Shown: positions 25,773 to 34,488, numbered from the stretch's first letter. The stretch is 64,000 nucleotides of DNA from Streptomyces sp. WAC05374 (GCF_004353505.1 NZ_SMNQ01000004.1:363196-427195); one strand, 5' to 3'. Notes: generated from the sequence alone by a model not told the origin. Numbers and translations: made by a program.

Positions 25773-26630
25773 TCAGTACAGGATGGACGGCAGGTACGCG
25801 CCGGCGGGCTCGCTGTAGAGGCCGATCGTCATCAGGCTCATGAGCTGCCGCACCTTGAGCCCGTTGCCGAGGCACCACTGCAACAGGGCGCTGTCGCGCG
25901 CCGGTACGAGGATGCCGGGGCCGCCGAAGGAGGGTGCCGCGGCGATGAGCGCCCGGACGTCGTCGGTGCTCTCGCCGACCGCGTGGGCGAAGAAGGACAG
26001 GTCCGTCGCGTATCCGGTGATCCGCCCGTCGTGCTCGGTCACCCGGGCGGTGCCCGCCTTGAGCGCGTCGGCGAGCTCCCCGCCGCGGTCCGCCCCGTGG
26101 ACCCGCCGGCACAGGTCGTTGCAGGCCGCCAGGTCCGCGTCCGTGGCCGCCCGCACCTCGCGGCCGGGCACCGCCCCGCCGATGGGCGGGCCCTGGAGGC
26201 AGGCGACCGTCTCGCGGAACTCGAAGCCGAGCCCGGCGTAGAGCGCGAACGACCGGCAGTGGTACCCGCTCTGCAACAGCCGGATGCCGGGCGCCCCGCG
26301 CTCGGCCGTCCGCCGCATGACGTCCAGCATGAGCCGGCGTCCGATGCCCCCGTTCTGTACGGCCGGGTCGACGGTGATCGGTCCGACGCCGGCGACGGGT
26401 GACCGCTCGTCCAGGCAGTTGCTGCCCACGATCCGCCCGTCCTGCTCGGCCACGACGACGTAGAAGCCCGGGTGGTCCAGCACCATCCGGAACATCTGCG
26501 CGGCCGGTTCGGCACCGGGCATGTCCGACGCATACCCGTGTGCGCGGGCGATGCCGTCGAACGCCTCGAAACAGATCCTGCCGCACTCCTGGGCGTCGTC
26601 CGGCCTTCCTGGGCGCAGTACGAGAACCAC
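25773..26630 (-). CDS. Tandem-domain GNAT acetyltransferase
   Basis: This 285-residue protein has two acetyltransferase-like halves. Residues about 5-140 are an active-looking GNAT domain with the acetyl-CoA loop VQNGGIGRRLM and the FALYAGLGFEFRE end motif. Residues about 155-280 form a second, degenerate domain without the Q/RxxGxG loop. Such tandem enzymes transfer an acetyl group to an amine of a small molecule or protein; the substrate is unknown. The GTG at 26630 is supported by AAGGAG eight bases before it. It converges on map across the 34-bp repeat array. Confidence 0.88.
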   Translation of the reverse strand: MVLVLRPGRPDDAQECGRICFEAFDGIARAHGYASDMPGAEPAAQMFRMVLDHPGFYVVVAEQDGRIVGSNCLDERSPVAGVGPITVDPAVQNGGIGRRLMLDVMRRTAERGAPGIRLLQSGYHCRSFALYAGLGFEFRETVACLQGPPIGGAVPGREVRAATDADLAACNDLCRRVHGADRGGELADALKAGTARVTEHDGRITGYATDLSFFAHAVGESTDDVRALIAAAPSFGGPGILVPARDSALLQWCLGNGLKVRQLMSLMTIGLYSEPAGAYLPSILY

Positions 26631-26745
26631 GGTCGCCTCTCCTTCCGGCCAACGGGCCGCTCGGGCCTCCCTTTCCATCAAACGTGGCCCCCATGCCCCC
26701 GGCAATCGGGCCGCCCGTTCGCGGGACCGGAGCCGTACCGATCCC

Positions 26746-26795
26746 TTGACGCGCCCCGCCCGCCCTCACATACTGGCGGCCAAATCGATTTGGCC
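26746..26795 (+). promoter_or_regulatory. Promoter with perfect 18-bp palindromic operator
   Basis: TTGACG (26746-26751), exactly 17 bases, then CATACT (26769-26774) is one of the best promoters in the window. The predicted transcript start falls at the left edge of GGCCAAATCGATTTGGCC (26778-26795), a perfect palindrome with a central CG as LacI-type operators often have. It drives the NCS2 permease, amidohydrolase and TauE genes. Confidence 0.65.
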
Positions 26796-26863
26796 CCTGC
26801 GATTCCGCCCCCGTCTCGGGTGGAGCGCGGCCAAAACCGGAGCGAGCCGAACGGAGCTCGAAC

Positions 26864-28447
26864 GTGTCCAGTCCCCGCCCCACGCCCCGCGTCCCCTCCC
26901 CACCGGGGTCCGCCGACCACGCCGCCCCGGCGTCCGCCCCCCGCTCCCCCGAAGCCCCCGAAGCCCCCGAAGCCCCCGAAGCCCCCGACGCCCTGGAATC
27001 CCCCGACACCCCCGCCCAACCCCCGGGCCCGCCGTCCACCGGCGACCGCTCCACGTCCACCGGCGACCGCCCCCCGTCCGCCGGGGACCGTTCCACGTCC
27101 ACCGGGGACGCGGCGCCCCATCCCGTGGACGAGTCCCGGCCGCTCGGGCGCATCCTGCTCTTCGGGCTCCAGCACGTGCTGGTCATGGCCGCCACACCCA
27201 TCTCGGCGATCTTCCTGATGAGCGCCACGCTCCGGCTCGACCCGGGGCTGACGGTCGACCTGCTCTCGGCCGCGTTCGTCCTGTCCGGGATCGGCTCCCT
27301 GATCCAGTCGTTCGGGCCGTGGAAGTTCGGGCCGAAGCTGCCGTTCGTCATGCTGCCGGGGGGCGCGCCGCTCATCCTGTTCCTGGCCATCGCCGAGCAG
27401 CACGGGCTGCCCACCGCCACCGGGGCGGTGATCCTCACCGCCGCGTTCTACTTCGTGGTCCTGCCGGTGTTCTCCCGGCTTCTGGCGTTCTTCCCCGCCC
27501 TGGTCATCGGCACGATGATCGTGATCGTCGGCGTCAACCTGGTGAAGGTCGGGGCCGTGCTCGTCACCGGCCGCCCCGGTACGCCCGGGTTCGCCGACCC
27601 CGTCAACCTGCTCCTCGGCATGGCGACGATCGGTTTCACCGTCGCGTTCTACTGGCTGTTCACCGGTGTGCTGCGCCAGCTCGCCGTGATGCTCGGCCTG
27701 ATCGCCGGTACGGTCCTCGCCTTCCTCCTCGGCGGCGTCGACTTCGGCACGGCCACCGAGGGCGGACTGCTGAACCTGCCCCGTGCCCTGCCGTTCGGGT
27801 CACCCGAGTTCAACCTGCTCGCCGCCCTGCCCCTGATGCTGTACAGCCTCGCCTCCATGGCGGAGGCGACCGGCCAGACGGTGATCAACGCGGAGGCGGT
27901 GGGCAAGGAGATCGACAAGAAGGCCGACGTGCCGAAGACCATCCGGGGCGACGCGGTCACCTCCCTCTTCGGTGGCTTCTTCGGCCTGCCGCTGATGGTG
28001 ACCAGCGGCGAGAACATCGGCATCGTCCGCGTGACCGGCGTACGCAGCCGGTACGTCACCGCCGCCGCCGGGGCCGTCCTGATCGTCATCGGCTTCCTGG
28101 CCCCCGTCACCCGGGCGATCAGCGTCATCCCGTCGGCCGTCGTGGGCGGCACGGCCATGGTCGTCTTCGCCGTCATCACGGTGCTCGGCGTGCAGATGCT
28201 CGGGCGGGCCGGCGAGCTGGACCGGCACACCAACACCTTCATCTGCGCCGTCGCCCTCGCCCTGGGGCTGCTGCCGATCCTGATCCCCGGTGTCTACGGC
28301 GGCTTCCCGCCCAACGCCCGCATCCTCCTGGAGAGCGGCGTCGCCGTCGGCGCCGTCACGGCCGCCGTCCTGAACGTCCTCTTCCACCACGTCCGTCTCC
28401 CCCGCCCCCGTACCCACACCCGTACCCGTACCGAAAGCGACCGATGA
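26864..28447 (+). CDS. NCS2 (nucleobase-ascorbate) permease with long disordered N-terminus
   Basis: This 527-residue membrane protein has a core from about residue 95 with about 12-14 helices that belongs to the NCS2/UraA family of purine and pyrimidine importers. The signature SGENIGIVRVTGV fits the family's [Q/E]Nx-G...TG motif, and ATPISAIFLMS marks the first helix. The first 90 residues are odd: cytoplasmic, proline/serine/acid-rich and built of repeats (EAP four times, STGDRST three times). The GTG at 26864 follows GGAG by seven bases. Its stop overlaps the amidohydrolase start (ATGA). Context suggests a purine or other aminated heterocycle as substrate. Confidence 0.9.
   Translation: MSSPRPTPRVPSPPGSADHAAPASAPRSPEAPEAPEAPEAPDALESPDTPAQPPGPPSTGDRSTSTGDRPPSAGDRSTSTGDAAPHPVDESRPLGRILLFGLQHVLVMAATPISAIFLMSATLRLDPGLTVDLLSAAFVLSGIGSLIQSFGPWKFGPKLPFVMLPGGAPLILFLAIAEQHGLPTATGAVILTAAFYFVVLPVFSRLLAFFPALVIGTMIVIVGVNLVKVGAVLVTGRPGTPGFADPVNLLLGMATIGFTVAFYWLFTGVLRQLAVMLGLIAGTVLAFLLGGVDFGTATEGGLLNLPRALPFGSPEFNLLAALPLMLYSLASMAEATGQTVINAEAVGKEIDKKADVPKTIRGDAVTSLFGGFFGLPLMVTSGENIGIVRVTGVRSRYVTAAAGAVLIVIGFLAPVTRAISVIPSAVVGGTAMVVFAVITVLGVQMLGRAGELDRHTNTFICAVALALGLLPILIPGVYGGFPPNARILLESGVAVGAVTAAVLNVLFHHVRLPRPRTHTRTRTESDR
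26946..26990 (+). repeat. 9-bp tandem repeat encoding EAP units
   Basis: Five copies of a 9-base unit (CCCCCGAAG, the last ending GACG) lie inside the NCS2 coding sequence and encode repeated Glu-Ala-Pro. The unit length keeps the frame, so copy number could change without breaking the protein. Confidence 0.85.
27035..27111 (+). repeat. 21-bp tandem repeat encoding STGDRST units
   Basis: Three full 21-base units at 27035, 27056 and 27077 and a partial fourth lie inside the disordered N-terminal tail of the NCS2 permease. Each encodes a variant of Ser-Thr-Gly-Asp-Arg-Ser-Thr. Length is a multiple of three. Confidence 0.8.
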
Positions 28448-29829
28448 ACGAGCTCACCCCCGACCGTCTGCGCGCCGGCGGCAACGGACTCCTGCTGGCC
28501 CCCGACGCGGTGCTCACGCCCGACGGGCTGAAGGACCACTACGCGGCCGTCGTCGCCGGTGACACCTTCCGCGCGGTCGGACCGGCCGGGCAACTGGCGC
28601 GGGAGCACCCGGGCCTCACGCCCGTCCGGCTGCCCGGGCACGTCCTGATGCCGGGCTTCGTCGACGCCCACCACCACCTCACGCAGAGCTTCGGCGCCGC
28701 GCTCGCCTTCGGGGAGCCGTCGGAGATCTTCCGCCGGGTGTGGGTGCCGCTCGAGGGCGCCCTGGACGAGGAGGCGGTGTACGTGGCGGCGAAGCTGGCC
28801 GCCCTCGAGTCGCTGCGCGGCGGGTTCACCACGGTCGCCGAGGCGGGCACCCGCGCCTCCGTGGACGTGGAGCTGGTGGCCGCCGCCGCGCGGGACGCCG
28901 GCGTCCGGTGCGTCCTCGGCCTGGTCTGCAACGACGTGGACGGGGACACCGGCACGGTCCTGGCGAACGCCGAGAAGCACCTCGCCCGGTACGGCACCGA
29001 GGAGCTGATCCACCCGTCCCTCGCCGTCTCCGTCCCGGAGGCCGCGACCGCCCGCACCCTGCGCCACACCGCCCGCCTGGCGGCCGAAGCGGGCGCGGTC
29101 GTCCAGATCCACGTCAACGAGCACCTCGCCGCCGTGGAACGCTCCCTGGTGGAACACGGGCTGCGGCCCCTGGAGTACCTGCACGAAGTGGGCGCTCTCG
29201 GGCCGCAGTTGCTGGCCGCGCACGCCACGCTGGTCACGCCCCGGGAGGTGAGCCTGCTGGCCGGCAGCGGTGCCGCCGTCAGCTACAACCCGGTGGCCAG
29301 TGCTTGGAAGGGCAACGCCGTCGCCCCGGCGACGACCATGGCCGAGCGCGGCATCCGGTTCGGGCTGGGGACGGACGGCACGCGGGGTGACGGGTTCCGG
29401 CTGGCCGACGCCGCCGAGTTCGCGCAGCGCCTTGCGTACGGGCTCGCCACCGGCGACTCCTCGTGCGGCGCCGGCTGGACCTGGCTGGACCGGGCCGCCC
29501 GGGGCGGTGCCGACGCGGTCGGGCTCGGCCGCCGTACCGGGCGGATCGTGGCGGGCGCCGCCGCGGACTTCCTGCTCGTCGACGTGTCGGCGCCGGAGAC
29601 TGCGCTGTCCTGGGACCTGCCCTGGGAGCTGGTGCGGCGCGGCAACCGCGATCAGATCAGCGCCGTGTTCGTGGCCGGCCGGCTGCGGCTGTGGCGCGGG
29701 TGGCCGACCGGCTGGGACGGTCCCGCGCTGGTGCGCCGGGCGGGCGAACTGGCCCGGGAGGTGGTGCTCCGGGCGCCGGTGACCCGGGTCCACCCCACGT
29801 CGGGCGACGCCTGGGCGGCCTGCTCGTGA
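28444..29829 (+). CDS. Amidohydrolase family deaminase (guanine/8-oxoguanine/TrzA type)
   Basis: This 461-residue cytoplasmic metal-dependent hydrolase belongs to the subgroup that deaminates purines and triazines. Metal ligands are seen in PGFVDAHHHLTQSFG (near 78), VVQIHVNEH (near 222), LLAAHATLV and FGLGTDGTRGDG (aspartate near 316). The family includes guanine deaminase, 8-oxoguanine deaminase and hydroxyatrazine hydrolases; residue reading alone cannot choose among them. Its ATG overlaps the NCS2 permease stop, and its stop overlaps the TauE start (GTGA), so uptake and deamination are coupled. The most likely product is a deaminated purine plus ammonia. Confidence 0.85.
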   Translation: MNELTPDRLRAGGNGLLLAPDAVLTPDGLKDHYAAVVAGDTFRAVGPAGQLAREHPGLTPVRLPGHVLMPGFVDAHHHLTQSFGAALAFGEPSEIFRRVWVPLEGALDEEAVYVAAKLAALESLRGGFTTVAEAGTRASVDVELVAAAARDAGVRCVLGLVCNDVDGDTGTVLANAEKHLARYGTEELIHPSLAVSVPEAATARTLRHTARLAAEAGAVVQIHVNEHLAAVERSLVEHGLRPLEYLHEVGALGPQLLAAHATLVTPREVSLLAGSGAAVSYNPVASAWKGNAVAPATTMAERGIRFGLGTDGTRGDGFRLADAAEFAQRLAYGLATGDSSCGAGWTWLDRAARGGADAVGLGRRTGRIVAGAAADFLLVDVSAPETALSWDLPWELVRRGNRDQISAVFVAGRLRLWRGWPTGWDGPALVRRAGELAREVVLRAPVTRVHPTSGDAWAACS

Positions 29830-30536
29830 GTGCGGAGACGGTGGCCGTCCTCGCCGTCACGGTCGCCCTCGCGGCGTTCGTGCAGGGCGCGAGCGGTCTG
29901 GGCTTCGCCCTGATCGTCGCGCCCGTGGCGGGGCTGCTGGACGCGGGCCTGGTGCCCGTGTTCGTCCTGGCGTCGATGGTCCCGCTCAACCTGTACGTCG
30001 CCTGGCGCGAGCGGGCCGCGCTGGACCTGCGGGGCGCCGGGTGGATCACCGCGGCGCGCCTGGCGGCCACCCCGGGCGGCCTGGTGCTGCTGTGGGTGAT
30101 CCCCGACCGGCGGCTGGGGCTGTTCGTGGGCGTGGCGACCGTGCTGGCGGCGGTGGTGAGCCTCGCGGCACCCGCGTTCATCCCCGGACGGGGGGCGTAC
30201 GTGGGCGCGGGGGTGGTCACCGGGCTGACGGAGACGGCGACGGGGGTGGGCGGCCCGCCGCTGGCGCTGGTGTACCAGCACCGGCCGCCGGCGGAGCTGC
30301 GGGCCACGGTCGCCGTGTGCTTCCTCGTCGGCGAAGTGGCCTCGCTGGCCCTGCTGTTCGCCACCGGCCGGGGCAGCGCGGCCCAGCTCGGCTGGGCGGT
30401 CGCGCTGCTGCCGGCCCTGGCCGCCGGGGCGTGGCTGAGCCGGCTGGTGCACCAGCGGCTCGACGCGCGCCGGATGCGGTTGTTCGTGCTGGTCTTCGCG
30501 CTCGTCTCGGGTACGGGGCTGATGCTCGGGCTGTGA
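29826..30536 (+). CDS. TauE/SafE-family membrane exporter
   Basis: This 236-residue integral membrane protein with about seven or eight helices belongs to the TauE/SafE (sulfite exporter) family. Its two related halves each carry the typical glycine-rich stretch: FVQGASGLGFALIVAPVAGL near residue 20 and TGLTETATGVGGPPLALVYQ near 135. Members export small organic anions such as sulfite, sulfoacetate or other carboxylates. The GTG at 29826 overlaps the deaminase stop, so it is translated with it. Coupling to a base permease and deaminase suggests it exports a product, or that the imported compound is sulfur-containing. The substrate is unknown. Confidence 0.85.
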   Translation: MSAETVAVLAVTVALAAFVQGASGLGFALIVAPVAGLLDAGLVPVFVLASMVPLNLYVAWRERAALDLRGAGWITAARLAATPGGLVLLWVIPDRRLGLFVGVATVLAAVVSLAAPAFIPGRGAYVGAGVVTGLTETATGVGGPPLALVYQHRPPAELRATVAVCFLVGEVASLALLFATGRGSAAQLGWAVALLPALAAGAWLSRLVHQRLDARRMRLFVLVFALVSGTGLMLGL

Positions 30537-30550
30537 CGGGCCCGGTGGGC

Positions 30551-31606
30551 TCACATCTGGGCCGTGTCCCGGTGCGAGGCGGCCCGCAGCGACGAGGCGC
30601 GGGGGACGACGCGCGGTTCGGGCGCCGTGGCCGTCGCCGCCGGGACGTCGCCGCGCAGTTGGGCGAGGAGCAGTTCGACGGCGTCGCCGGCGGCCCGGTC
30701 CAGGTGCAGGTCCACGGCGGTGAGCGGCGGCTCGCAGGTCCGGGCGCGCAGCCCGTCGTACCGGGTCACGACCAGGATGTCGTCGGGGATGCGCCGCCCG
30801 CTGTCGTGGATCGCCCGGACGGCGCCGACCGCGAAGGCGTCGACGAGCGCGCAGACGGCGTCGGTGTCGGGGTGCTCGGCGAGCAGGGCGGCGCAGGCGT
30901 CGTACCCGGCCTGTTCGCCGCCCTGTTCGGGCGCCGTGGCGACGACCGGTGGCCGGCCGTCCTCGGCGGCGGCCCGCAGGTATGCGGCGCGGGCGTCGAC
31001 GGCGGAGTGCCGGGAGCCCGCGCCGATGAGCAGCGCCGGGCGCCGGGCGCCCTGTTCGCGCAGGTGGGCGAGGAGCAGGTCGACGACCTGGCCGCCGCGC
31101 AGGTCGACGTACGGGGCGTCGTCCCCCTCCGCCGTGGGGCGCCCGAGCGCCACGTACGGCAGGCCCCGTTCGCGCAGTTGCGCCACGGCCATGTCGTCCC
31201 GGTCGGGTTCGACGACGATGGCGCCGTCGATGTCCACCGAGTACAGCGCCGTCCCGTCCTGCACGGGCGGTACGAGCACGAGGGCGTACCCGTGCAGCAG
31301 CGCCCGCTCGGCGGCAGCGGCGGCGACCTCCATGTAGAACCCGAGCCGGGACGGCCCGCCGGCCACCGCGAAGGGCATGGAGGAGGCCAGCGCGATGGCT
31401 TTCGCCTCCCCGCGCCGCAGCCGCTGCGCCCGCAGGTTGGGCCGGTAGCCGAGCTCGGCGGCGACCTGCTTGATGCGCTCGCGCGTCCGGGGGTCGACCT
31501 TGCCGATCCCGTTCAGGGCGTGCGACACCGTCGTCCGTGACACCGACGCGGCGCGGGCCACGTCGGCGATCGTGGGCGGCCGTGCTCCGGAACCGGAAGT
31601 GGCCAT
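30551..31606 (-). CDS. LacI-family transcriptional regulator
   Basis: This 351-residue repressor has an N-terminal helix-turn-helix and hinge (TIADVARAASVSRTTVSHALNG, then RRGEAKAIAL near 68) and a periplasmic-binding-protein-like ligand domain to about 335. The ligand domain has PYVALGRPT and DAFAVGAVRAI segments as in sugar- or purine-binding LacI proteins. It converges on the TauE gene 14 bases away. It is the nearest candidate to bind the 18-bp central-CG palindrome before the NCS2 gene, though this is inference. GAGGAG precedes the ATG by about 11 bases. Confidence 0.9.
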   Translation of the reverse strand: MATSGSGARPPTIADVARAASVSRTTVSHALNGIGKVDPRTRERIKQVAAELGYRPNLRAQRLRRGEAKAIALASSMPFAVAGGPSRLGFYMEVAAAAAERALLHGYALVLVPPVQDGTALYSVDIDGAIVVEPDRDDMAVAQLRERGLPYVALGRPTAEGDDAPYVDLRGGQVVDLLLAHLREQGARRPALLIGAGSRHSAVDARAAYLRAAAEDGRPPVVATAPEQGGEQAGYDACAALLAEHPDTDAVCALVDAFAVGAVRAIHDSGRRIPDDILVVTRYDGLRARTCEPPLTAVDLHLDRAAGDAVELLLAQLRGDVPAATATAPEPRVVPRASSLRAASHRDTAQM

Positions 31607-31740
31607 CTGCGTGGACGCTCCTCGCTGCTCGTACTGCCGCCGTGTTGCTGACAGCCTCAATCTTCGCCGACCGGTCCGGGCGTCCGGAAGGCGCACCCGC
31701 CCCGGCCGGGCCGTCCGCCCCGTGCGAGGATCCCGTGCCT

Positions 31741-32655
31741 GTGAACAGACGTGTGAACGAGCGGGGACCGTGGCCGGTGCGGTGGAGTGAGCGGCCGCCC
31801 GTGGCCCCGCACGCCGTGTGGAGCACCAGGCCGATCCTCGTCTCGACGCTGGCCGTGCTGCTGATGGCTCCGTCGGCCATCGAGATCGCGGGCTTCGTGG
31901 AGATGGCCCACGAGTCTCCGATGCGCGCTGACGGCCCGGGCATGTCCTTGCCGGCCCTTCCCTTCCTGTTCTGCGGCGGGGGGCCGGTGGCGCTGGCCTG
32001 CACGGTGTTCGCGGTCCTGCCGGCGTTGTCGGCCGCGCGGTGGGCGGGGCGCAGGTACACCGGCCGGCACGCCTGGTGGTGGGTGCCGGTGGTGGCCGGG
32101 TGCGGGGCGGCCGTGGTGGCGCCGTGGCCCGCGGTGGCCGGAGGCGGCCCGGCGGTCTGGTGGTGGACGTGGCTGGGCGGGACGGTGGCGCTGTCGGCGG
32201 TGGCGTTGCTGACGCGCTGGGCCCTCACCCGTGAGCGTCCGTACCGGACCGTCGTCGGGGCCGGTGCCCTGTCGGCCGCCGGCGTGGTCGCCCTGGGCGC
32301 CCTGGTGTACGGCACCGGGCTGGTGGACGAGTACGCCCCGCCCCGGGTGCGGGGCTCGGACCTGGCCGGTACGTGGAGCGACGGCCGGGGCGGCACCCTG
32401 CGGCTGGGGGCGGACGGCCGCGCGGTCGCCGTGGGCACCTGGGGCGACCGTGCCGGGGAGCCGGAGGGCCGGTGCGCGGGCTCCGGCACCTGGCGCTTCA
32501 CGCCGGACGACAGCACCTGGCTCCAGGCTGTCGACATCGCCGTCGGCGACTGCTGGCCCGGCCGCTGGACCCTGGGCGGGACGGCCGCCGACCCGAAGCT
32601 GAACTACGAGTACGGCGACCCTGATTCACCCGACTGGTACGTACTGACCCGGTGA
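31741..32655 (+). CDS. Membrane protein with C-terminal soluble domain, function unknown
   Basis: I do not recognise this protein. It has 304 residues. Four or five hydrophobic helices lie between about 28 and 195 (the first at RPILVSTLAVLLMAPSAIEI). An extracellular-looking domain of about 100 residues follows, with three cysteines and a pattern like small lipocalin-type or copper-resistance barrels: DLAGTWSDGRGGTLRLGADG, then GTWRFTPDD. It starts divergently from the LacI gene and converges on the secreted gamma-glutamyltransferase gene. GTG 31741 is 10 bases after GAGGA; GTG 31735 is also possible. Confidence 0.65.
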   Translation: MNRRVNERGPWPVRWSERPPVAPHAVWSTRPILVSTLAVLLMAPSAIEIAGFVEMAHESPMRADGPGMSLPALPFLFCGGGPVALACTVFAVLPALSAARWAGRRYTGRHAWWWVPVVAGCGAAVVAPWPAVAGGGPAVWWWTWLGGTVALSAVALLTRWALTRERPYRTVVGAGALSAAGVVALGALVYGTGLVDEYAPPRVRGSDLAGTWSDGRGGTLRLGADGRAVAVGTWGDRAGEPEGRCAGSGTWRFTPDDSTWLQAVDIAVGDCWPGRWTLGGTAADPKLNYEYGDPDSPDWYVLTR

Positions 32656-32657
32656 AC

Positions 32658-32671
32658 CGGCCGCGCGGCCG
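32658..32671. terminator. Palindrome between convergent genes
   Basis: CGGCCGCGCGGCCG is a 14-bp perfect palindrome just beyond the stop at 32655 and 11 bases before the end of the opposing gene. It could fold as a short GC hairpin, but with almost no loop, so terminator function is only suggested by position. Confidence 0.3.
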
Positions 32672-32682
32672 TGACCGGCGCC

Positions 32683-34488
32683 CTACGGCCGCCCGGCCGG
32701 GTGGACGACCATGGCGGAGCCACCGCCGCGGCGGGTCTTCTCGGCGGCGGCGAGCCAGCGGCCGTCCGGGAGGCGCTGGACGCCGGTCGCGGCGCCGATC
32801 TCGGGGTTCTGGCGGAAGGCGTGGCCCAGGGCCTCCAGCTCGGTGCGCAACGGGCTGTTGTAGAGGGCCGGTTCGAGCTCCGTGGTGGTCTGGTTGCGCT
32901 GGCTGGCGCGCGGGGCGGCGATCGCCTCGACGAGCGGGAGGTCGCGGTCCACGACGCCGGTCAGGGTCTGGAGCACGGTCGTGATGATGGTCGCGCCGCC
33001 CGGGGAGCCGAGGGCGAGCACCGGGCGGGCGCGGTCGTCCAGGACGATGGTGGGCGACATGGAGGAGCGGGGACGCTTGCCGGGGCCGGGCAGGTTCGGG
33101 TCGTGGACGGCCGGGTTGGCGGGGGCGAAGGAGAAGTCGGTCAGCTCGTTGTTGAGCAGGAAGCCCCGTCCGGGCACGGTGATGCCGCTGCCGCCCGTCG
33201 ATTCGATGGTCAGCGTGTACGCGACGACGTTGCCCCACTTGTCGGACGCCGTGAGGTGGGTGGTGTTCTCCCCCTCGTACGTCGTCGGCGCCGCCGTCCC
33301 GCCACTGGCGCACGGCCGCGGCCGGCGCGGGTCGCCCGGGGCGAGCGGGCTGGTGAGCACCGCGTCGTCGCGGATCAGGCAGGCGCGCGAGTCGGCGAAC
33401 CGCTGCGACAGCAGGCCCTTGACGGGTACGTCCTCGAAGGCCGGGTCGCCGACCCAGCGCCCCCGGTCGGCGAAGGCGATGCGGCTCGCCTCGATGAACC
33501 GGTGCAGGTACCGGGCCTTCGGCAGGGACGACAGGTCGGTGCGCTCCAGGATGTTGAGGGCCTCGCCGACGGTGGTGCCGCCCGACGACGAGGGTGCCAT
33601 GCCGTAGACGTCCAGGCCCCGGTACGACATCTTCGTGGGCCGCTGCCGCTTCGTCTCGTAGCGGGCCAGGTCGCGTTCCGTCAGGTCCCCGGCGCGTACG
33701 TTGCGGGTGGCGCCCTCCCGGACGGGCGGGTCCTGCACCGTACGGACGATGTCGCGGGCCAGTTCGCCCCGGTACAGGGCCCCGGCGCCCTGGCGGCCGA
33801 GCTTCTCGTACGTGCGGGCGAGGTCGGGGTTGGTGATGACCGACCCGACGACGGGCAGCCGCCCGCCGGGCAGGAACAGCTCCGTGGAGGCCGGGAAGTC
33901 CCGGAACCGGGCTTCGTTGGCGGCGGTCTGCGCGCGGAAGGTTGCGTCGACGGTGAAGCCGTCCCGTGCGAGGCGCTCGGCCGGCTTCAGCAGGTCCCGC
34001 AGCGACTTGCTGCCCCAGGCGCCGAGCGCGGCCTCCCAGGTGGCGGGCGTGCCGGGGGTGCCGACGCTCAGCCCGCTGGTCATGGCCTCCTCGAAGGGCA
34101 GGGGCTTGCCGTCCTCGCCGAGGAACAGCGACGCGTCCGCCGACATCGGCGCCGTCTCGCGGCCGTCGATGGTGTGGACCTTGCGGGTCCTGGCGTCGTA
34201 GTAGACGAAGTAGCCACCGCCGCCGATGCCCGCCGAGTACGGCTCGGTGACGCCGAGCGCCGCGGCCGTGGCGACCGCCGCGTCCACGGCGTTGCCGCCC
34301 CGCCGCAGCACCTCGATCCCGGCGGCGGAGGCGTCGGCGTCCACGCTCGCGACGGCGCCGCCGTACCCCACCGCCACCGGTTCCTTGACGGGCGTCGTAC
34401 GTTCCGTGGGCGGCGCGGCGGCGCCGACGGAGAGGACCGTGGCGGCGACAGCGGCGAGCGAGACGTTACGTACGTGGGACCGACGCAT
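32683..34488 (-). CDS. ggt: Gamma-glutamyltransferase, secreted
   Basis: This 601-residue exported enzyme has a signal peptide at residues 1-25 (RNVSLAAVAATVLSVGAAAP). It cleaves gamma-glutamyl bonds of glutathione and transfers glutamyl to water or amino acids. Self-cleavage should free Thr409 in ENTTHLTASDKWGNVVAYT as the nucleophile. GYGGAVASVDADASAAGIEVL and GGNAVDAAVATAAAL are the conserved N-terminal blocks, and PSSSGGTTVGEALNIL and SSMSPTIVL are typical further on. Length is normal. It is a single gene. This copy is the conventional secreted enzyme; the one at 9820-11649 is a cytoplasmic relative. Confidence 0.93.
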   Translation of the reverse strand: MRRSHVRNVSLAAVAATVLSVGAAAPPTERTTPVKEPVAVGYGGAVASVDADASAAGIEVLRRGGNAVDAAVATAAALGVTEPYSAGIGGGGYFVYYDARTRKVHTIDGRETAPMSADASLFLGEDGKPLPFEEAMTSGLSVGTPGTPATWEAALGAWGSKSLRDLLKPAERLARDGFTVDATFRAQTAANEARFRDFPASTELFLPGGRLPVVGSVITNPDLARTYEKLGRQGAGALYRGELARDIVRTVQDPPVREGATRNVRAGDLTERDLARYETKRQRPTKMSYRGLDVYGMAPSSSGGTTVGEALNILERTDLSSLPKARYLHRFIEASRIAFADRGRWVGDPAFEDVPVKGLLSQRFADSRACLIRDDAVLTSPLAPGDPRRPRPCASGGTAAPTTYEGENTTHLTASDKWGNVVAYTLTIESTGGSGITVPGRGFLLNNELTDFSFAPANPAVHDPNLPGPGKRPRSSMSPTIVLDDRARPVLALGSPGGATIITTVLQTLTGVVDRDLPLVEAIAAPRASQRNQTTTELEPALYNSPLRTELEALGHAFRQNPEIGAATGVQRLPDGRWLAAAEKTRRGGGSAMVVHPAGRP

